Counted from the stretch's first letter, positions 15,240-24,129 are shown. The stretch: DNA of 37,437 nucleotides from Paraeggerthella hongkongensis (GCF_003726035.1 NZ_QICD01000024.1:1-37437), one strand, 5' to 3'. Notes: generated from the sequence alone by a model not told the origin. Program-made: numbers and translations.

Positions 15240-15281
15240 TATGCAAAATTGCGAAACACTCAGCGAAAATATGCATTAAAT
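15240..15281 (-). promoter_or_regulatory. Possible ArgR operator pair upstream of argR
   Basis: Two similar AT-rich elements, TATGCAAAATTGCGAA (15240-15255) and TATGCATTAAATA (15270-15282), start 30 bases apart, about three helical turns, between argD and argR. Actinobacterial ARG boxes are weak palindromes with TGCAT/ATGCA-type halves, which these resemble. This is a pattern match by eye. Confidence 0.3.
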
Positions 15282-15318
15282 AGTACCTCATAATTCGGCT
15301 TTTCTAGCCCAGAATTTC

Positions 15319-15384
15319 AAAAGTCTCGAAACTTTTCCGGTAAGCGAGCTGCACGCAAATACCGCGCACGTGCGTACAGCTCGC
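15319..15384. other. Hairpins in the argD-argR gap
   Basis: A stem of 8 bp (GCGAGCTG, 15344-15351, with CAGCTCGC, 15377-15384) extends by 5 more pairs after one mismatch. Next to it AAAAGT (15319-15324) pairs with ACTTTT (15331-15336). In the minus-strand direction these follow argD and could form a weak terminator or attenuator separating argCJBD from argRGH. Confidence 0.45.
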
Positions 15385-15427
15385 GCCGAGGCGCCCCGAG
15401 ACCAACTCGTCCCAAGGCGCGTCTTTT

Positions 15428-16705
15428 CTAGTACGAGCTCAAGATACCGCGCAAGCGTTCCTCCAGCGCATCGACATCGGCTTCCGTGCATACGAGCGGA
15501 GGCAGGAAGCGAAGCGTATGCGGGCCGGTGCAGTTGAGCAGCAACCCCTTGTCAAGCCCCGCGGCAACGACATCGGGCGCGCTCATGTGCTCTTCGAGGT
15601 CTGCGGCCACCATCAGCCCCAAGCCGCGCACCTCGACCACATGCGGAAGCCCTTCGAGCATCGCGCGCAGGCACGCGCCCACCCGCTCGACATTTTGAGC
15701 TGCGCCTTCGCGTGCCAGCGTGCTGAGCGTGGTCTCGGCAGCAGCAACCGCCAAACAGCTGCCGCCGAACGTGGATCCGTGATCCCCCGCCCCGAAAGAG
15801 GCCGCCACTTCCGCGCGGGCAGCGCACATGCCCATGGGAACGCCCGACGCAACGCCCTTCGCAATGGTCACGATATCGGGAACCACGCCGAAGTGCTGGA
15901 AGCCGAACGGGTACGTTCCGCAACGGTAGATGCCGCACTGGATCTCATCGCACATGAACAGGGCGCCGCGCTCTTCGGTAAGGCGACGAACAGCTTGCAG
16001 GAATTCCGTCGTGCACGGATGCACGCCGCTTTCCCCCTGGACGCACTCCACCATGACCGCGCAAATCGCATCGCCCTGGCTTGCGAACAAGGCTTCCAGC
16101 GCTTCGACGTCGTTGAGAGGGGTTCGCACGAACCCGTCGGGCAAGGGCTGAAACGCCTCCTGCTTCGCAGGCTGAGCCGTTGCAGCCAACGTGGCAAGCG
16201 TTCGCCCGTGAAAACTGCGATCAAGCGTGACGATGATGCGCGGCGCGGCCTCGGCGGCGGCATGCGCCGCAGCTTCGTCGGCGCCGGAGGCCAAAGCGGC
16301 AGCACGGGCGCGCTTCTTCGCGTGCAGGCGGGCCAGTTTGAACGCGCACTCGTTCGCCTCGGCCCCCGAATTGGAAAAGAAGCTCTTCCACGGCGCACGG
16401 AGCTCTTCGGGAACGCAAGCGTTCAGAAGGTCGGACACCATGTGCGCCGCTTCCCCACGATGCTCGATATAGTAGTAGTTGCTCACGTGAATCAACGATC
16501 GGGCCTGCTCTTCGAGCGCCGACACGAGAGCCGGATGGCAATGCCCCAGGCTGACCGCGCCTACGCCGGAGACGAAATCGAGGTACGAACGCCCCTGCGC
16601 GTCCTCAACCCGCATGCCCGAACCGCGCACAAGCTCTACAGGCTTGCGCGCATACGTTCCCATGACGAAATCGGATTCCAGCTGCAGTTCTTCTTGAAAG
16701 CCCAT
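15428..16705 (-). CDS. argD: Acetylornithine aminotransferase
   Basis: The 425-residue PLP enzyme converts N-acetylglutamate semialdehyde to N-acetylornithine using glutamate. The class III aminotransferase features are ISNSGAEANE-like FFSNSGAEANECAFKLAR, the conserved acidic CDEIQCG, and IVTIAKGVASGVPMG with the PLP-binding Lys. A roughly 20-residue Ala-rich insertion (AAALASGADEAAAHAAAEAA) separates the SGAEAN helix from the next strand and looks like a lineage-specific loop. The ATG follows TAGGAG at 8 bases and lies 10 bases after the argB stop, so the two are co-transcribed. Confidence 0.95.
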   Translation of the reverse strand: MGFQEELQLESDFVMGTYARKPVELVRGSGMRVEDAQGRSYLDFVSGVGAVSLGHCHPALVSALEEQARSLIHVSNYYYIEHRGEAAHMVSDLLNACVPEELRAPWKSFFSNSGAEANECAFKLARLHAKKRARAAALASGADEAAAHAAAEAAPRIIVTLDRSFHGRTLATLAATAQPAKQEAFQPLPDGFVRTPLNDVEALEALFASQGDAICAVMVECVQGESGVHPCTTEFLQAVRRLTEERGALFMCDEIQCGIYRCGTYPFGFQHFGVVPDIVTIAKGVASGVPMGMCAARAEVAASFGAGDHGSTFGGSCLAVAAAETTLSTLAREGAAQNVERVGACLRAMLEGLPHVVEVRGLGLMVAADLEEHMSAPDVVAAGLDKGLLLNCTGPHTLRFLPPLVCTEADVDALEERLRGILSSY

Positions 16706-16715
16706 GATTGCGCTC

Positions 16716-17693
16716 CTAACCGTTCGACGATACCGCGTTGGCTGCCTGGCGATTCTCCAAAAGCTTGGAAGCGAAGTTGCCCAGCGGATGCGAATCGAAC
16801 GCGCACGCCTCCTCGGTGGAATGCATGGTGGTTCCCACGCCGGTGCTGGTCAAAAGCTCCAGCAGCAAAGAATGCGGAGTTGTTCCATTCAGGATGTGAG
16901 CGCGGAACACGCCTGCATCCAGCGCGTGAATGCAGGACTTGAGCTTGGGTATCATGCCCGTGGACACGATGTTGTTCTCAACCATGTACTGCGCCTCGAA
17001 CAGCGTCAGGTTCGAGATGAGCGAATCTTTATTCTCGAAGTTCTCGTACAGGCCGTCCACGTCGGTAAGGAACACCACCTTGTGCGCACCGATGGCCGCG
17101 GCTATATGACCGGCTACCATGTCGGCGTTCACGTTGTAGAAGCCGCCGTCCTCGCCAAGGGCCACCGAGGCCACCACGGGAATGTAGTCGGCGCTTACGA
17201 GGTCGTCCAGAAGAGGACGGTTGATGCGCGTGATGCGACCCACGCGGCCCAGTTCCGGCGAAGCCTGCTCGGCCACGATGACACCCGCATCGGCGCCGCT
17301 CACGCCTACGGCGAAGTTGCCATGCTCGTTCAACGCCTCGACAAGCTCCTGGTTCACCTTGCCCATGAGCACCGTGCGCACCAGATCCATGGCCTCGGGC
17401 GTGGTGACGCGCTGGCCTTCCCGAAACTCCACGGGAAACTGCATGAGGTCCATGGCTTCGGTGATGGCCTTGCCGCCGCCGTGCACGATAACGGGATTCA
17501 CGCCGACGATCTTCAGCAGCACGATATCGTTCATGACGTCGGCGCGCAGCCGCCCGTCGACCATGGCAGAGCCGCCGTACTTGATGACAACGGTTTTACC
17601 TGTAATGTTCTTAATCCACGGTAGCGCCTCGACGAGAACTTCGGCAGCCTTGGTCGATGCGCCCTTGGGGCGTGTATCCTTCGCGTATTTCAT
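16716..17693 (-). CDS. argB: Acetylglutamate kinase
   Basis: The 325-residue amino acid kinase phosphorylates N-acetylglutamate, usually the arginine-feedback-inhibited step when the cycle runs through ArgJ. Conserved elements are VVIKYGGSAM (ATP phosphate binding), VNPVIVHGGGKAI, and ISGADAGVI-like GVSGADAGVIVAE, with NVNADMVAGHIAAAIGA near the active site. The ATG overlaps the argJ stop (ATGA), a sign of coupled translation. An upstream in-frame extension is non-coding in character. The N-terminal 25 residues before VVIKYGG could form the feedback-sensing helix. Confidence 0.96.
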   Translation of the reverse strand: MKYAKDTRPKGASTKAAEVLVEALPWIKNITGKTVVIKYGGSAMVDGRLRADVMNDIVLLKIVGVNPVIVHGGGKAITEAMDLMQFPVEFREGQRVTTPEAMDLVRTVLMGKVNQELVEALNEHGNFAVGVSGADAGVIVAEQASPELGRVGRITRINRPLLDDLVSADYIPVVASVALGEDGGFYNVNADMVAGHIAAAIGAHKVVFLTDVDGLYENFENKDSLISNLTLFEAQYMVENNIVSTGMIPKLKSCIHALDAGVFRAHILNGTTPHSLLLELLTSTGVGTTMHSTEEACAFDSHPLGNFASKLLENRQAANAVSSNG

Positions 17694-19021
17694 GAGCGGT
17701 AATCTCCGTTGATCGTAATGTAGTCGTGCGTAAAATCGCACGTCCAAACCGTAGTTTCCGAATTTCCTGCGCCAAGGTCTACGTCGATGACGATCTCGGC
17801 TTCCTCGAACCGACGCAAAGCCTCGTCCTCGTCGAACGCGACGGTCAAGCCGCCCCGGCATACGGGCATGCCCATGATGTCGATCGCAGCGTCTTCCTGG
17901 CGAAACGCGGCGCCGCTTTTTCCGATGGCCGCCGCAATGCGGCCCCAGTTGGCATCGTGGCCGAACACGGCCGTTTTGACCAGCGGCGAATTGGCCACGG
18001 CGCGGGCCGCCGCGTCAGCATCTTGGTCGGTCGCAGCGCCGGACATGTTAACCGTGACCAGGCGCGTTGCGCCTTCGCCGTCTGCAGCCATCGCGCGGGC
18101 AAGATCCTGGCAAACCGCATGAAGCGCCTGCTCGAAACGCGCGAACGCCAAGCCGGACGGATCGAACGACGGCGCGCCCTGCGGTGCAGCCTCGCCGCTT
18201 GCGAACAGGAAGCACGAGTCGTTCGTCGACGTGTCGGAATCGACCGTCACCTTATTGAAGCTGACGTCGACCGCGCGAACGAGCGCGTCATGGAGCGCAT
18301 TGGGCACGATGGGCGCATCCGTCGTGATGACGGCGATCATCGTGGCCATGTTCGGCATGATCATGCCGGAACCCTTCGCCATGCCGCCCACCGTGAACGT
18401 GCAGCCTTCGTAGCCAACGCCGTCGCCCGAAAACGTGACGGCTGCTTCCTTGGGCCGCGTGTCGGTTGTCATGATGGCGCGAGCCGCTTGGGCACCGCCT
18501 TCCGCTGAAAGCTGGCCGACCGCCTGGGGCAAGCCGGTCCCGAACGGGGCCAAGGGCAGGTGCACGCCGATGACGCCAGTGGAGGCCACCAGCACCTCGT
18601 CAGCAGGACATCCCACAGCCTCACCCGCAAGGCGAGCCGTCTCTTCCGCAGCTTCAAGACCGATAGCGCCCGTTGCCGCGTTCGCATTTCCCGAGTTCAC
18701 CACCACTGCGCGTGCCGTGCCGTAACCCACGCCGTCGAGATGTCCGCGCGATACCGTGACCGGAGCCGAACAGAACACGTTTTTCGTGAATGCGGCGGCG
18801 CAGGCGCACGGCTGGTCAGCAACGACCAACGCAAGATCCAATCGCCCGACCTCCTTGCGAAAGCCCGCATGCACGCCAGCTGCTCGAAATCCGCGCGCGG
18901 ACGTCACGCCGCCGCCCTCGACCGGCGGAGGCACCGTCGCGCCGAATGGCGCGGAAACCGGGCGCAAAGGCGCCACGGAACCGCCCGTGGCCGATGTCGA
19001 AGAATTGGTCTGGTGCGTCAT
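17690..19021 (-). CDS. argJ: Glutamate N-acetyltransferase / amino-acid acetyltransferase
   Basis: The 443-residue precursor should self-cleave at VLVAS-TGVIG, where Thr becomes the N-terminal nucleophile of the beta chain. ArgJ moves the acetyl group from N-acetylornithine to glutamate, and bifunctional forms also use acetyl-CoA, which would explain why no argA is seen. Other family signatures are NSGNANAATG and GSGMIMPNMATM. The first 40 residues are Thr/Ser/Pro/Gly-rich and not part of the fold. The ATG used follows AAGAGG; a GTG 12 codons upstream overlaps the argC stop but lacks a ribosome binding site. It overlaps argB by four bases. Confidence 0.95.
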   Translation of the reverse strand: MTHQTNSSTSATGGSVAPLRPVSAPFGATVPPPVEGGGVTSARGFRAAGVHAGFRKEVGRLDLALVVADQPCACAAAFTKNVFCSAPVTVSRGHLDGVGYGTARAVVVNSGNANAATGAIGLEAAEETARLAGEAVGCPADEVLVASTGVIGVHLPLAPFGTGLPQAVGQLSAEGGAQAARAIMTTDTRPKEAAVTFSGDGVGYEGCTFTVGGMAKGSGMIMPNMATMIAVITTDAPIVPNALHDALVRAVDVSFNKVTVDSDTSTNDSCFLFASGEAAPQGAPSFDPSGLAFARFEQALHAVCQDLARAMAADGEGATRLVTVNMSGAATDQDADAAARAVANSPLVKTAVFGHDANWGRIAAAIGKSGAAFRQEDAAIDIMGMPVCRGGLTVAFDEDEALRRFEEAEIVIDVDLGAGNSETTVWTCDFTHDYITINGDYRS

Positions 19022-19053
19022 AACAGCCTCTTTCTCGTGAGGGTCGACGGGAA

Positions 19054-20118
19054 TCACACCGGAACGGCAATCGGTTCAAGACCGCAGGTCTGAGGCATTC
19101 CCCATACTGCGTTCGCGCACTGCACGGCCTGACCAGCCGCGCCTTTCGCCAGGTTGTCGATAGCGCATACCGCAATGAGCATACGCGCGCGCTCATTGAC
19201 GGCAAGCCCGATATGAGCATAGTTCGTGCCCACAACCGACGACGTCTTGGGCATCAAGCCGGCATCGAGCACCTGAACGAACGGAGCATCGCGGTAAAAC
19301 GCGCGGTAACGATCGAGAACGGCGGCTGCATCGTCGGCGACATCGACGGCAAGCGGAATGTTGACGGTCGAAAGCAGCCCTCGGTTGAGCGGTGCAAGGT
19401 GCGGCGTGAACACGAGTCGCCCGTCGAGGCCGAGGATCTGCTCGATCTCGGGCGTGTGGCGATGCGTGGCGACGCCGTACGCTTCCAGGTTCTCGTCCGC
19501 AAAGCAGAAGTGCGTGCGGGCGGAAGCCCTCTTGCCCGCGCCGGTCACGCCCGAAATAGCATCGACCACAACCGGTGCGCCATCGGCGGCAAGCCCCGCG
19601 CGCACCGCGGGCGCGGCCGCAAGCGACGTGGCCGTAGGATAACAGCCGGCGCATGCGACCAGCACGCCCTTGCCTTCCGCCCGATCGACGGCCGCACGGG
19701 CAAGATCATCGGGGAACAGCTCAGGCAGGCCGAAAGCAGCCCGAGCAAGCAAGTCGGTCTGCGTATGGGGCGTTGCATACCACTGCTCGTAAACCGCAGG
19801 ATCCTTCAAGCGGAAATCAGCCGAAAGATCGACCACCGTCGCCCCGCGCTCAACAAGGCGCGGCGCCATAGCCATAGCCGCGGTGTGCGGCACGGCAAGA
19901 AACACGAGGTCGCATGCGTCGAGCGCAGGATCATCGTGCGCGGAGAACGCAAGATCGGTAGCTCCGGTGAACCCGGGATACTCGGAAGCGACGGACGAAC
20001 CGGCCAGCTCGTTGGACGTGACCACGCGCAGCTCGAACTCGGGGTGGCGTAAGATGAGCCTCGTCAGCTCGACGCCTGCGAATCCGGCTGCTCCAACGAT
20101 TCCCGTTGCAATCGCCAT
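19054..20118 (-). CDS. argC: N-acetyl-gamma-glutamyl-phosphate reductase
   Basis: The 354-residue enzyme reduces N-acetylglutamyl phosphate to the semialdehyde with NADPH. The dinucleotide-binding motif GIVGAAGFAGVELTR is at residues 6-20, and the catalytic Cys is in VACAGCYPTATSLAA. ISGVTGAGKRA is also typical. It is the first gene of the cluster. The ATG follows GGAGGGG; a 55-residue upstream extension runs through the promoter region and is not real. The next gene, argJ, starts 32 bases after its stop. Confidence 0.97.
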   Translation of the reverse strand: MAIATGIVGAAGFAGVELTRLILRHPEFELRVVTSNELAGSSVASEYPGFTGATDLAFSAHDDPALDACDLVFLAVPHTAAMAMAPRLVERGATVVDLSADFRLKDPAVYEQWYATPHTQTDLLARAAFGLPELFPDDLARAAVDRAEGKGVLVACAGCYPTATSLAAAPAVRAGLAADGAPVVVDAISGVTGAGKRASARTHFCFADENLEAYGVATHRHTPEIEQILGLDGRLVFTPHLAPLNRGLLSTVNIPLAVDVADDAAAVLDRYRAFYRDAPFVQVLDAGLMPKTSSVVGTNYAHIGLAVNERARMLIAVCAIDNLAKGAAGQAVQCANAVWGMPQTCGLEPIAVPV

Positions 20119-20176
20119 ATCGATCCCCTCCGTCTTCCGTATGCCCGCGCCGTGGGCTCGACGTTTCGGCTCACTC

Positions 20177-20198
20177 GTTTTGTGCGGTTGCACAAAAC
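20177..20198. promoter_or_regulatory. Palindrome in the argC leader
   Basis: GTTTTGTGC (20177-20185) and GCACAAAAC (20190-20198) form a perfect 9-bp inverted repeat with a GGTT centre. It lies downstream of the predicted argC transcription start and 59 bases before the argC ATG. Its arms end in T on the 5' side and A on the 3' side, the reverse of an intrinsic terminator, so an operator or leader hairpin fits better. The same TTTTGTGC-N4-GCACAAAA core occurs at 25089-25108. Confidence 0.6.
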
Positions 20199-20222
20199 AG
20201 AAGCGATTCAATACCGAAGACC

Positions 20223-20251
20223 ATCCTAAAAAAGATCTGGCCGTTTGACAA
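20223..20251 (-). promoter_or_regulatory. Sigma-70-like promoter of argCJBD
   Basis: On the minus strand, TTGTCA (20246-20251, 5 of 6) and TAGGAT (20223-20228, 4 of 6) are spaced by exactly 17 bases. Predicted start near 20216 leaves a leader of about 100 bases before argC that includes the palindrome at 20177-20198. Confidence 0.6.
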
Positions 20252-20315
20252 GCATGGAAATGAAAAGGATACACGAGTAGCAAAGCAGCTGCCCGAAAAC
20301 ACCCCGGCTACCCTG

Positions 20316-22160
20316 CTACTTATTCGGCGTGTGACGGTACGTGGGGACGGCGCTCTCCAGAATGGCCACCGCCTCTTCGTCGCTTTTGCTCAAAGCAACC
20401 TTCAGCTCGTCGAGCTTCGCTGCCACCTCGTTGTAGCTGATGTCCTGACCGGTAGAGATCATGATGGATTGGTTGTCCGTGGGAAGCGTGCTCTCTTCGT
20501 CCATCAGCAACTCTTCGTACATCTTCTCGCCTTCGCGCAGACCCGTAAACACGATTTTGACGTCCACGTCGGGCGTGAGCCCCTGCAACTGAATAAGACC
20601 TTTCGCCAAATCAACGATTTTGACAGGCTCCCCCATGTCAAGAATGAAGATCTCGCCGCCATGGGCCATGCCGCCAGCCTGGATGACCAGACGAGAGGCT
20701 TCCGGGATAGTCATGAAGAACCGCTCGATTTCAGGATGCGTGACCGTAACCGGCCCGCCCGCGGCGATCTGGCGCTGAAACACCGGGATGACGCTGCCGT
20801 TGCTGCCAAGGACGTTGCCGAAACGAACTGCCGAGAAGATGGTCTTCGACGTGCGCGCGTAATACTGGACCACCATTTCGCCCATGCGCTTGGTGGCTCC
20901 CATGACGCTGGTGGGGTTCACCGCCTTGTCTGTAGAGATGAAGATGAAGCGGGCGGCGCCGTAGGCATCGGCTGCGCGCACGGTGTTGAGCGTTCCGAAC
21001 ACGTTGTTGCGCAGAGCCTCGCGCGGGCACGACTCCATCAAAGGAACGTGCTTGTGGGCGGCCGCATGAAACACCGCAGCGGGGCGGTACTTCGAGAACA
21101 CCTCGTCGATGCGCGTTTCTTCGCATACGCTTCCGATTTCGATAACCACTTCGATGTCGTCGTACTCGGACAGCAGCTCGTTGCGCAGCATGTACGCATC
21201 GTTTTCGTAAATGTCGAAGATGACGATGCGCGCCGGAGCCACCTTGCACAGCTGACGGCACAGCTCGCTGCCAATGGAACCGCCACCGCCCGTAACAAGC
21301 ACGGTCTCACCCGCGATGTAGCCCGACACGGCTCGCGTATTGAGCACGATCTCCTCGCGGCCAAGCAGGTCGGCCACGTCGACGTCGCGCAGGGTGACGT
21401 CGCCGATCTCGTCAAGCGAAAGCTCGCGCACGTTCGGCAGCGTGCGCAGCTTGCAATCGGTTTTCGTGCATTCGCCGTAGATGCGCTTGCGCTCTTCGGG
21501 CGTCGACGACGGGATAGCCACGACGATCTGCCGGATGTCGTACTTGTCGACCAGCGCAACGATGTCGTCGGTCGTGCCCTCCACCTTCACGCCGTGGATG
21601 CGGCTGCCTCGCTTGGAACGGTCGTCGTCGGTGGCCACCAGCGGAATGCCGGGCATGAGCGGATCCATCGAAGCCATGCGGCCGATGGCCAGAGAACCGG
21701 TTTCGCCTGCGCCCACCACAAGCGTCCGGGGGCGATCGCATATGCGCTGAGCCGAGGCGAGCGCGCGGCCCTTCTGCCGCATGACGCGGAAGAGGAAGCG
21801 AATGCCCCCCATAAAGAATATGAGCAGAAAGCAGGCCACAAAGAACACGCGTATGGGGAGACGCACGTCGATGACCCAAAGAAACACGGCGCCGCCCAAC
21901 GTGGAAAGCACCACGGCCAAGACGATCTGGATGGCCTCGTCAACGCTGGCATACTCCCATAAGTTGCTGTAGAGACGAAACATCCCCAGCACAACGACGT
22001 TGATGATGGCCAATATGCCCAGCATGAAGTAGATCTCGTTATTGACGAAGACCTCGCCTTCCACATCGGTGAGAAGAGATGCCAGCCAATATGCGGCGTA
22101 TGTTGCAACTATGTCGAGCAGTAGCAGTAGCGCTGTTCTTTTTGTGATACGAACGTCCAA
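20316..22160 (-). CDS. Membrane nucleotide-sugar 4,6-dehydratase (WbpM/PglF/CapD-like)
   Basis: The 614-residue protein begins with four or five membrane helices (residues 8-130), followed by a first nucleotide-binding region (TLVVGAGETGSLAIGRMAS) and the catalytic SDR domain starting at VLVTGGGGSIGSELCRQL. The active-site stretch STDKAVNPTSVMGATKRMGE has Met where most SDR enzymes have Tyr, as in the WbpM/PglF group that makes UDP-4-keto-6-deoxy-HexNAc from UDP-GlcNAc. Such sugars feed glycans or protein glycosylation on the cytoplasmic face of the membrane. Translation starts at TTG preceded by ACGAGG. The gene stands alone here; it is divergent from the glutamate-cysteine ligase gene, with no other glycan genes in view. 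Confidence 0.92.
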   Translation of the reverse strand: MDVRITKRTALLLLLDIVATYAAYWLASLLTDVEGEVFVNNEIYFMLGILAIINVVVLGMFRLYSNLWEYASVDEAIQIVLAVVLSTLGGAVFLWVIDVRLPIRVFFVACFLLIFFMGGIRFLFRVMRQKGRALASAQRICDRPRTLVVGAGETGSLAIGRMASMDPLMPGIPLVATDDDRSKRGSRIHGVKVEGTTDDIVALVDKYDIRQIVVAIPSSTPEERKRIYGECTKTDCKLRTLPNVRELSLDEIGDVTLRDVDVADLLGREEIVLNTRAVSGYIAGETVLVTGGGGSIGSELCRQLCKVAPARIVIFDIYENDAYMLRNELLSEYDDIEVVIEIGSVCEETRIDEVFSKYRPAAVFHAAAHKHVPLMESCPREALRNNVFGTLNTVRAADAYGAARFIFISTDKAVNPTSVMGATKRMGEMVVQYYARTSKTIFSAVRFGNVLGSNGSVIPVFQRQIAAGGPVTVTHPEIERFFMTIPEASRLVIQAGGMAHGGEIFILDMGEPVKIVDLAKGLIQLQGLTPDVDVKIVFTGLREGEKMYEELLMDEESTLPTDNQSIMISTGQDISYNEVAAKLDELKVALSKSDEEAVAILESAVPTYRHTPNK

Positions 22161-22289
22161 ACCCAGCCTCGTCCCCGAATGGAAAAGCGAATGGATATCA
22201 TTTTGCCGACAAGCTCGGCGACCAAAAGAGTATTGTATAGAAAATGCCGTACGATTTCATCGGCCATACGATGTTCAGGAGTCTGCTAC

Positions 22290-23591
22290 ATGAATAAAAC
22301 AGCCACACGCGACAGCGCGGCTTCCGCTCGCACGATGCAGCACCAGCCCGCGCGCGAACAGAATATTGAAGCGCTGACGGCTTTTTTCGAGAGCGGCATC
22401 AAGCCCGAGGGAAGCCGCGGCCAGCTGGGAATCGAGCTGGAACACACCATCGTGCACGACGATATGAGTCCCGTTTCTTACAGCGGTCAACACGGGGTTG
22501 CCTGGCTGCTCGAGCAGCTTCGCGCTCAGTACCCCGAAGCAACCACCGACCCCGAAGGTGATCTGCTGGGCGTTGCCCGCCCGGGCGAAGCTGTCACCAT
22601 CGAACCCGCCGCCCAGGTGGAGCTTTCTGCGGGCCCTTTCTCCGACCTCGCTAAAGCTCGCGAAACGTTCGACGAGTTCGAGCGCTTGGTCGAAGAAATC
22701 CTGACACCCGTAGGCGAGCGCATGCTCACTGAGGGGTACCACCCAACCGCAACGGCGCGCAGCTTGGAGCTCATTCCGAAACGGCGCTACCAGTTCATGA
22801 ACCTGTACTTGAGCGAGAAGGACACGTGCGGCCCCTGCATGATGCGGGGCAGCGCTTCCACGCAAGTGTCCATCGACTACACCAGCACGGCAGACTGCCT
22901 CCGCAAGCTGCGTCTAGCGTATGCGCTGGTCCCGATCCTGTCGCTTATCACCGACAACACGCCTGTGTTCGAAGGAAAGCCCCGCACGCACCAGCTGGTG
23001 CGCACCAAGATCTGGCAGCACATGGACAACGATCGATGCGGACTGGTGCCGGGCGTGCTGGACCCCGGGTTCGACCTTCGAAGCTACGCCGCTTACATCC
23101 TTGATGCTCCAGCCATCCTGGTTCCCTGCAAAAAGGAGCAGTGGTGCTATTCGGAGCGCACGTTCGGCGACATCTACGCCGAACGTGCCATGACGAGTGC
23201 CGAAGTGGAGCACGCCGTGTCCATGTTCTTCAACGACGTGCGTCTGAAAACCTACATTGAGATCAGGCCCGCAGACGCCATGCCCATCCCCTACGTCATC
23301 GCGTACGCAAGCCTTATCAAAGGGCTGTTCTACTCCCCCGAAAGCCTTGATGCGCTCGACGAGCTGCTCGCACGGGTGAACGCGAAGGACTACGAGGATG
23401 CCAAAAACGCGCTCATGGCGTACGGATACGAGGCGACTGTGTACGGAAAGCCCGTCGCAAAGCTGTGCGATCTCGTGATCGAGCTGGCCGAGCGCGGACT
23501 GGAAGACAAAGACCGTCCGTACCTGGAACCGCTTGCCCACCTGGTCGAACAGCGCACGACGCTGGCAACGCTTGCGGAAAGATCCCGATGA
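22290..23591 (+). CDS. gshA: Glutamate-cysteine ligase, plant-type
   Basis: The 433-residue ATP-dependent ligase joins glutamate and cysteine into gamma-glutamylcysteine. GCS2-type features include GIELEHTIVHDD (acidic metal ligands), EPAAQVELSAGPF, and MRGSASTQVSIDY with the substrate-binding Gln and Asp. The ATG follows AGGAG by 8-9 bases. Its stop overlaps the start of the next gene by ATGA. No glutathione synthetase is seen nearby, so gamma-glutamylcysteine itself or another thiol could be the product. EgtA, which serves ergothioneine synthesis, is a related alternative. Confidence 0.88.
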   Translation: MNKTATRDSAASARTMQHQPAREQNIEALTAFFESGIKPEGSRGQLGIELEHTIVHDDMSPVSYSGQHGVAWLLEQLRAQYPEATTDPEGDLLGVARPGEAVTIEPAAQVELSAGPFSDLAKARETFDEFERLVEEILTPVGERMLTEGYHPTATARSLELIPKRRYQFMNLYLSEKDTCGPCMMRGSASTQVSIDYTSTADCLRKLRLAYALVPILSLITDNTPVFEGKPRTHQLVRTKIWQHMDNDRCGLVPGVLDPGFDLRSYAAYILDAPAILVPCKKEQWCYSERTFGDIYAERAMTSAEVEHAVSMFFNDVRLKTYIEIRPADAMPIPYVIAYASLIKGLFYSPESLDALDELLARVNAKDYEDAKNALMAYGYEATVYGKPVAKLCDLVIELAERGLEDKDRPYLEPLAHLVEQRTTLATLAERSR

Positions 23592-24097
23592 GCAACGAAG
23601 GGCGCCTGGTGAAGGTGGCGTACCGTGGGTTCTTCGACGATGGGTTCACGTTCATCGATCAAACCGAGCAGCCCATCGAATTCCCTTGCCTTGACGGGTG
23701 GATGCCGCCGGAGTTCATCGAGACGGTACGCGACATGGCCGTTGGCGAAACGCGGCTTGCCCGTGCAGGGGCGGACGTCGCCTACGAAGATCGCCGAGAC
23801 GATCGAGTCATGGAGATGCCGCTCGATCGGATTCCTTCAGACGCCCGTTTGGTCGTGGGAGAAATCGTTAGCCTGGAGGGCACCGACGGACGCGTGTGTC
23901 CGGCTCGTTTGATCGAGTTGTCGAATACGCACGCCGTATTCGACTTCAACCACGATGCCGTATGCAAAGCGCTGAACTTCGAGATAACCCTGCTTGAAGC
24001 GCGCGATATGCGTCCGAGAGGACGCTTGCAAACTTGTGGCAACTTGGAGCAAGTTTGCCCTGCGGACGAGAATGACGAAAGCACTCAGGTAGACTGA
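23588..24097 (+). CDS. Degenerate FKBP/SlyD-like protein
   Basis: The 169-residue protein aligns over its first 140 residues with the SlyD-like protein encoded next, sharing MSNEG, the FDFNHD and LNFEITLLEA ends and the overall spacing. Active-site positions differ: HYTG is AYRG, SKFDSS is FTFIDQ, and MIPGFD is MPPEFI, so prolyl isomerase activity is doubtful. It has an added C-terminal tail of about 30 residues with two Cys (LQTCGNLEQVCPADEN). It starts within the gshA stop (ATGA), implying coupled expression. A chaperone or scaffold role, possibly through the SlyD-type insert-in-flap domain, is inference. Confidence 0.8.
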   Translation: MSNEGRLVKVAYRGFFDDGFTFIDQTEQPIEFPCLDGWMPPEFIETVRDMAVGETRLARAGADVAYEDRRDDRVMEMPLDRIPSDARLVVGEIVSLEGTDGRVCPARLIELSNTHAVFDFNHDAVCKALNFEITLLEARDMRPRGRLQTCGNLEQVCPADENDESTQVD

Positions 24098-24129
24098 GGT
24101 TATTGATTTCTGGATGAAAAGGAGCTCTT

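Noticed and set aside
20177-20198. Palindrome read as an intrinsic terminator
   Set aside because: The arms have T on the 5' side and A on the 3' side with no downstream T-run in either direction.
20106-21962. A 618-codon plus-strand frame opposite the sugar dehydratase gene
   Set aside because: Antisense shadow with His/Val/Arg-rich composition and no supported start.
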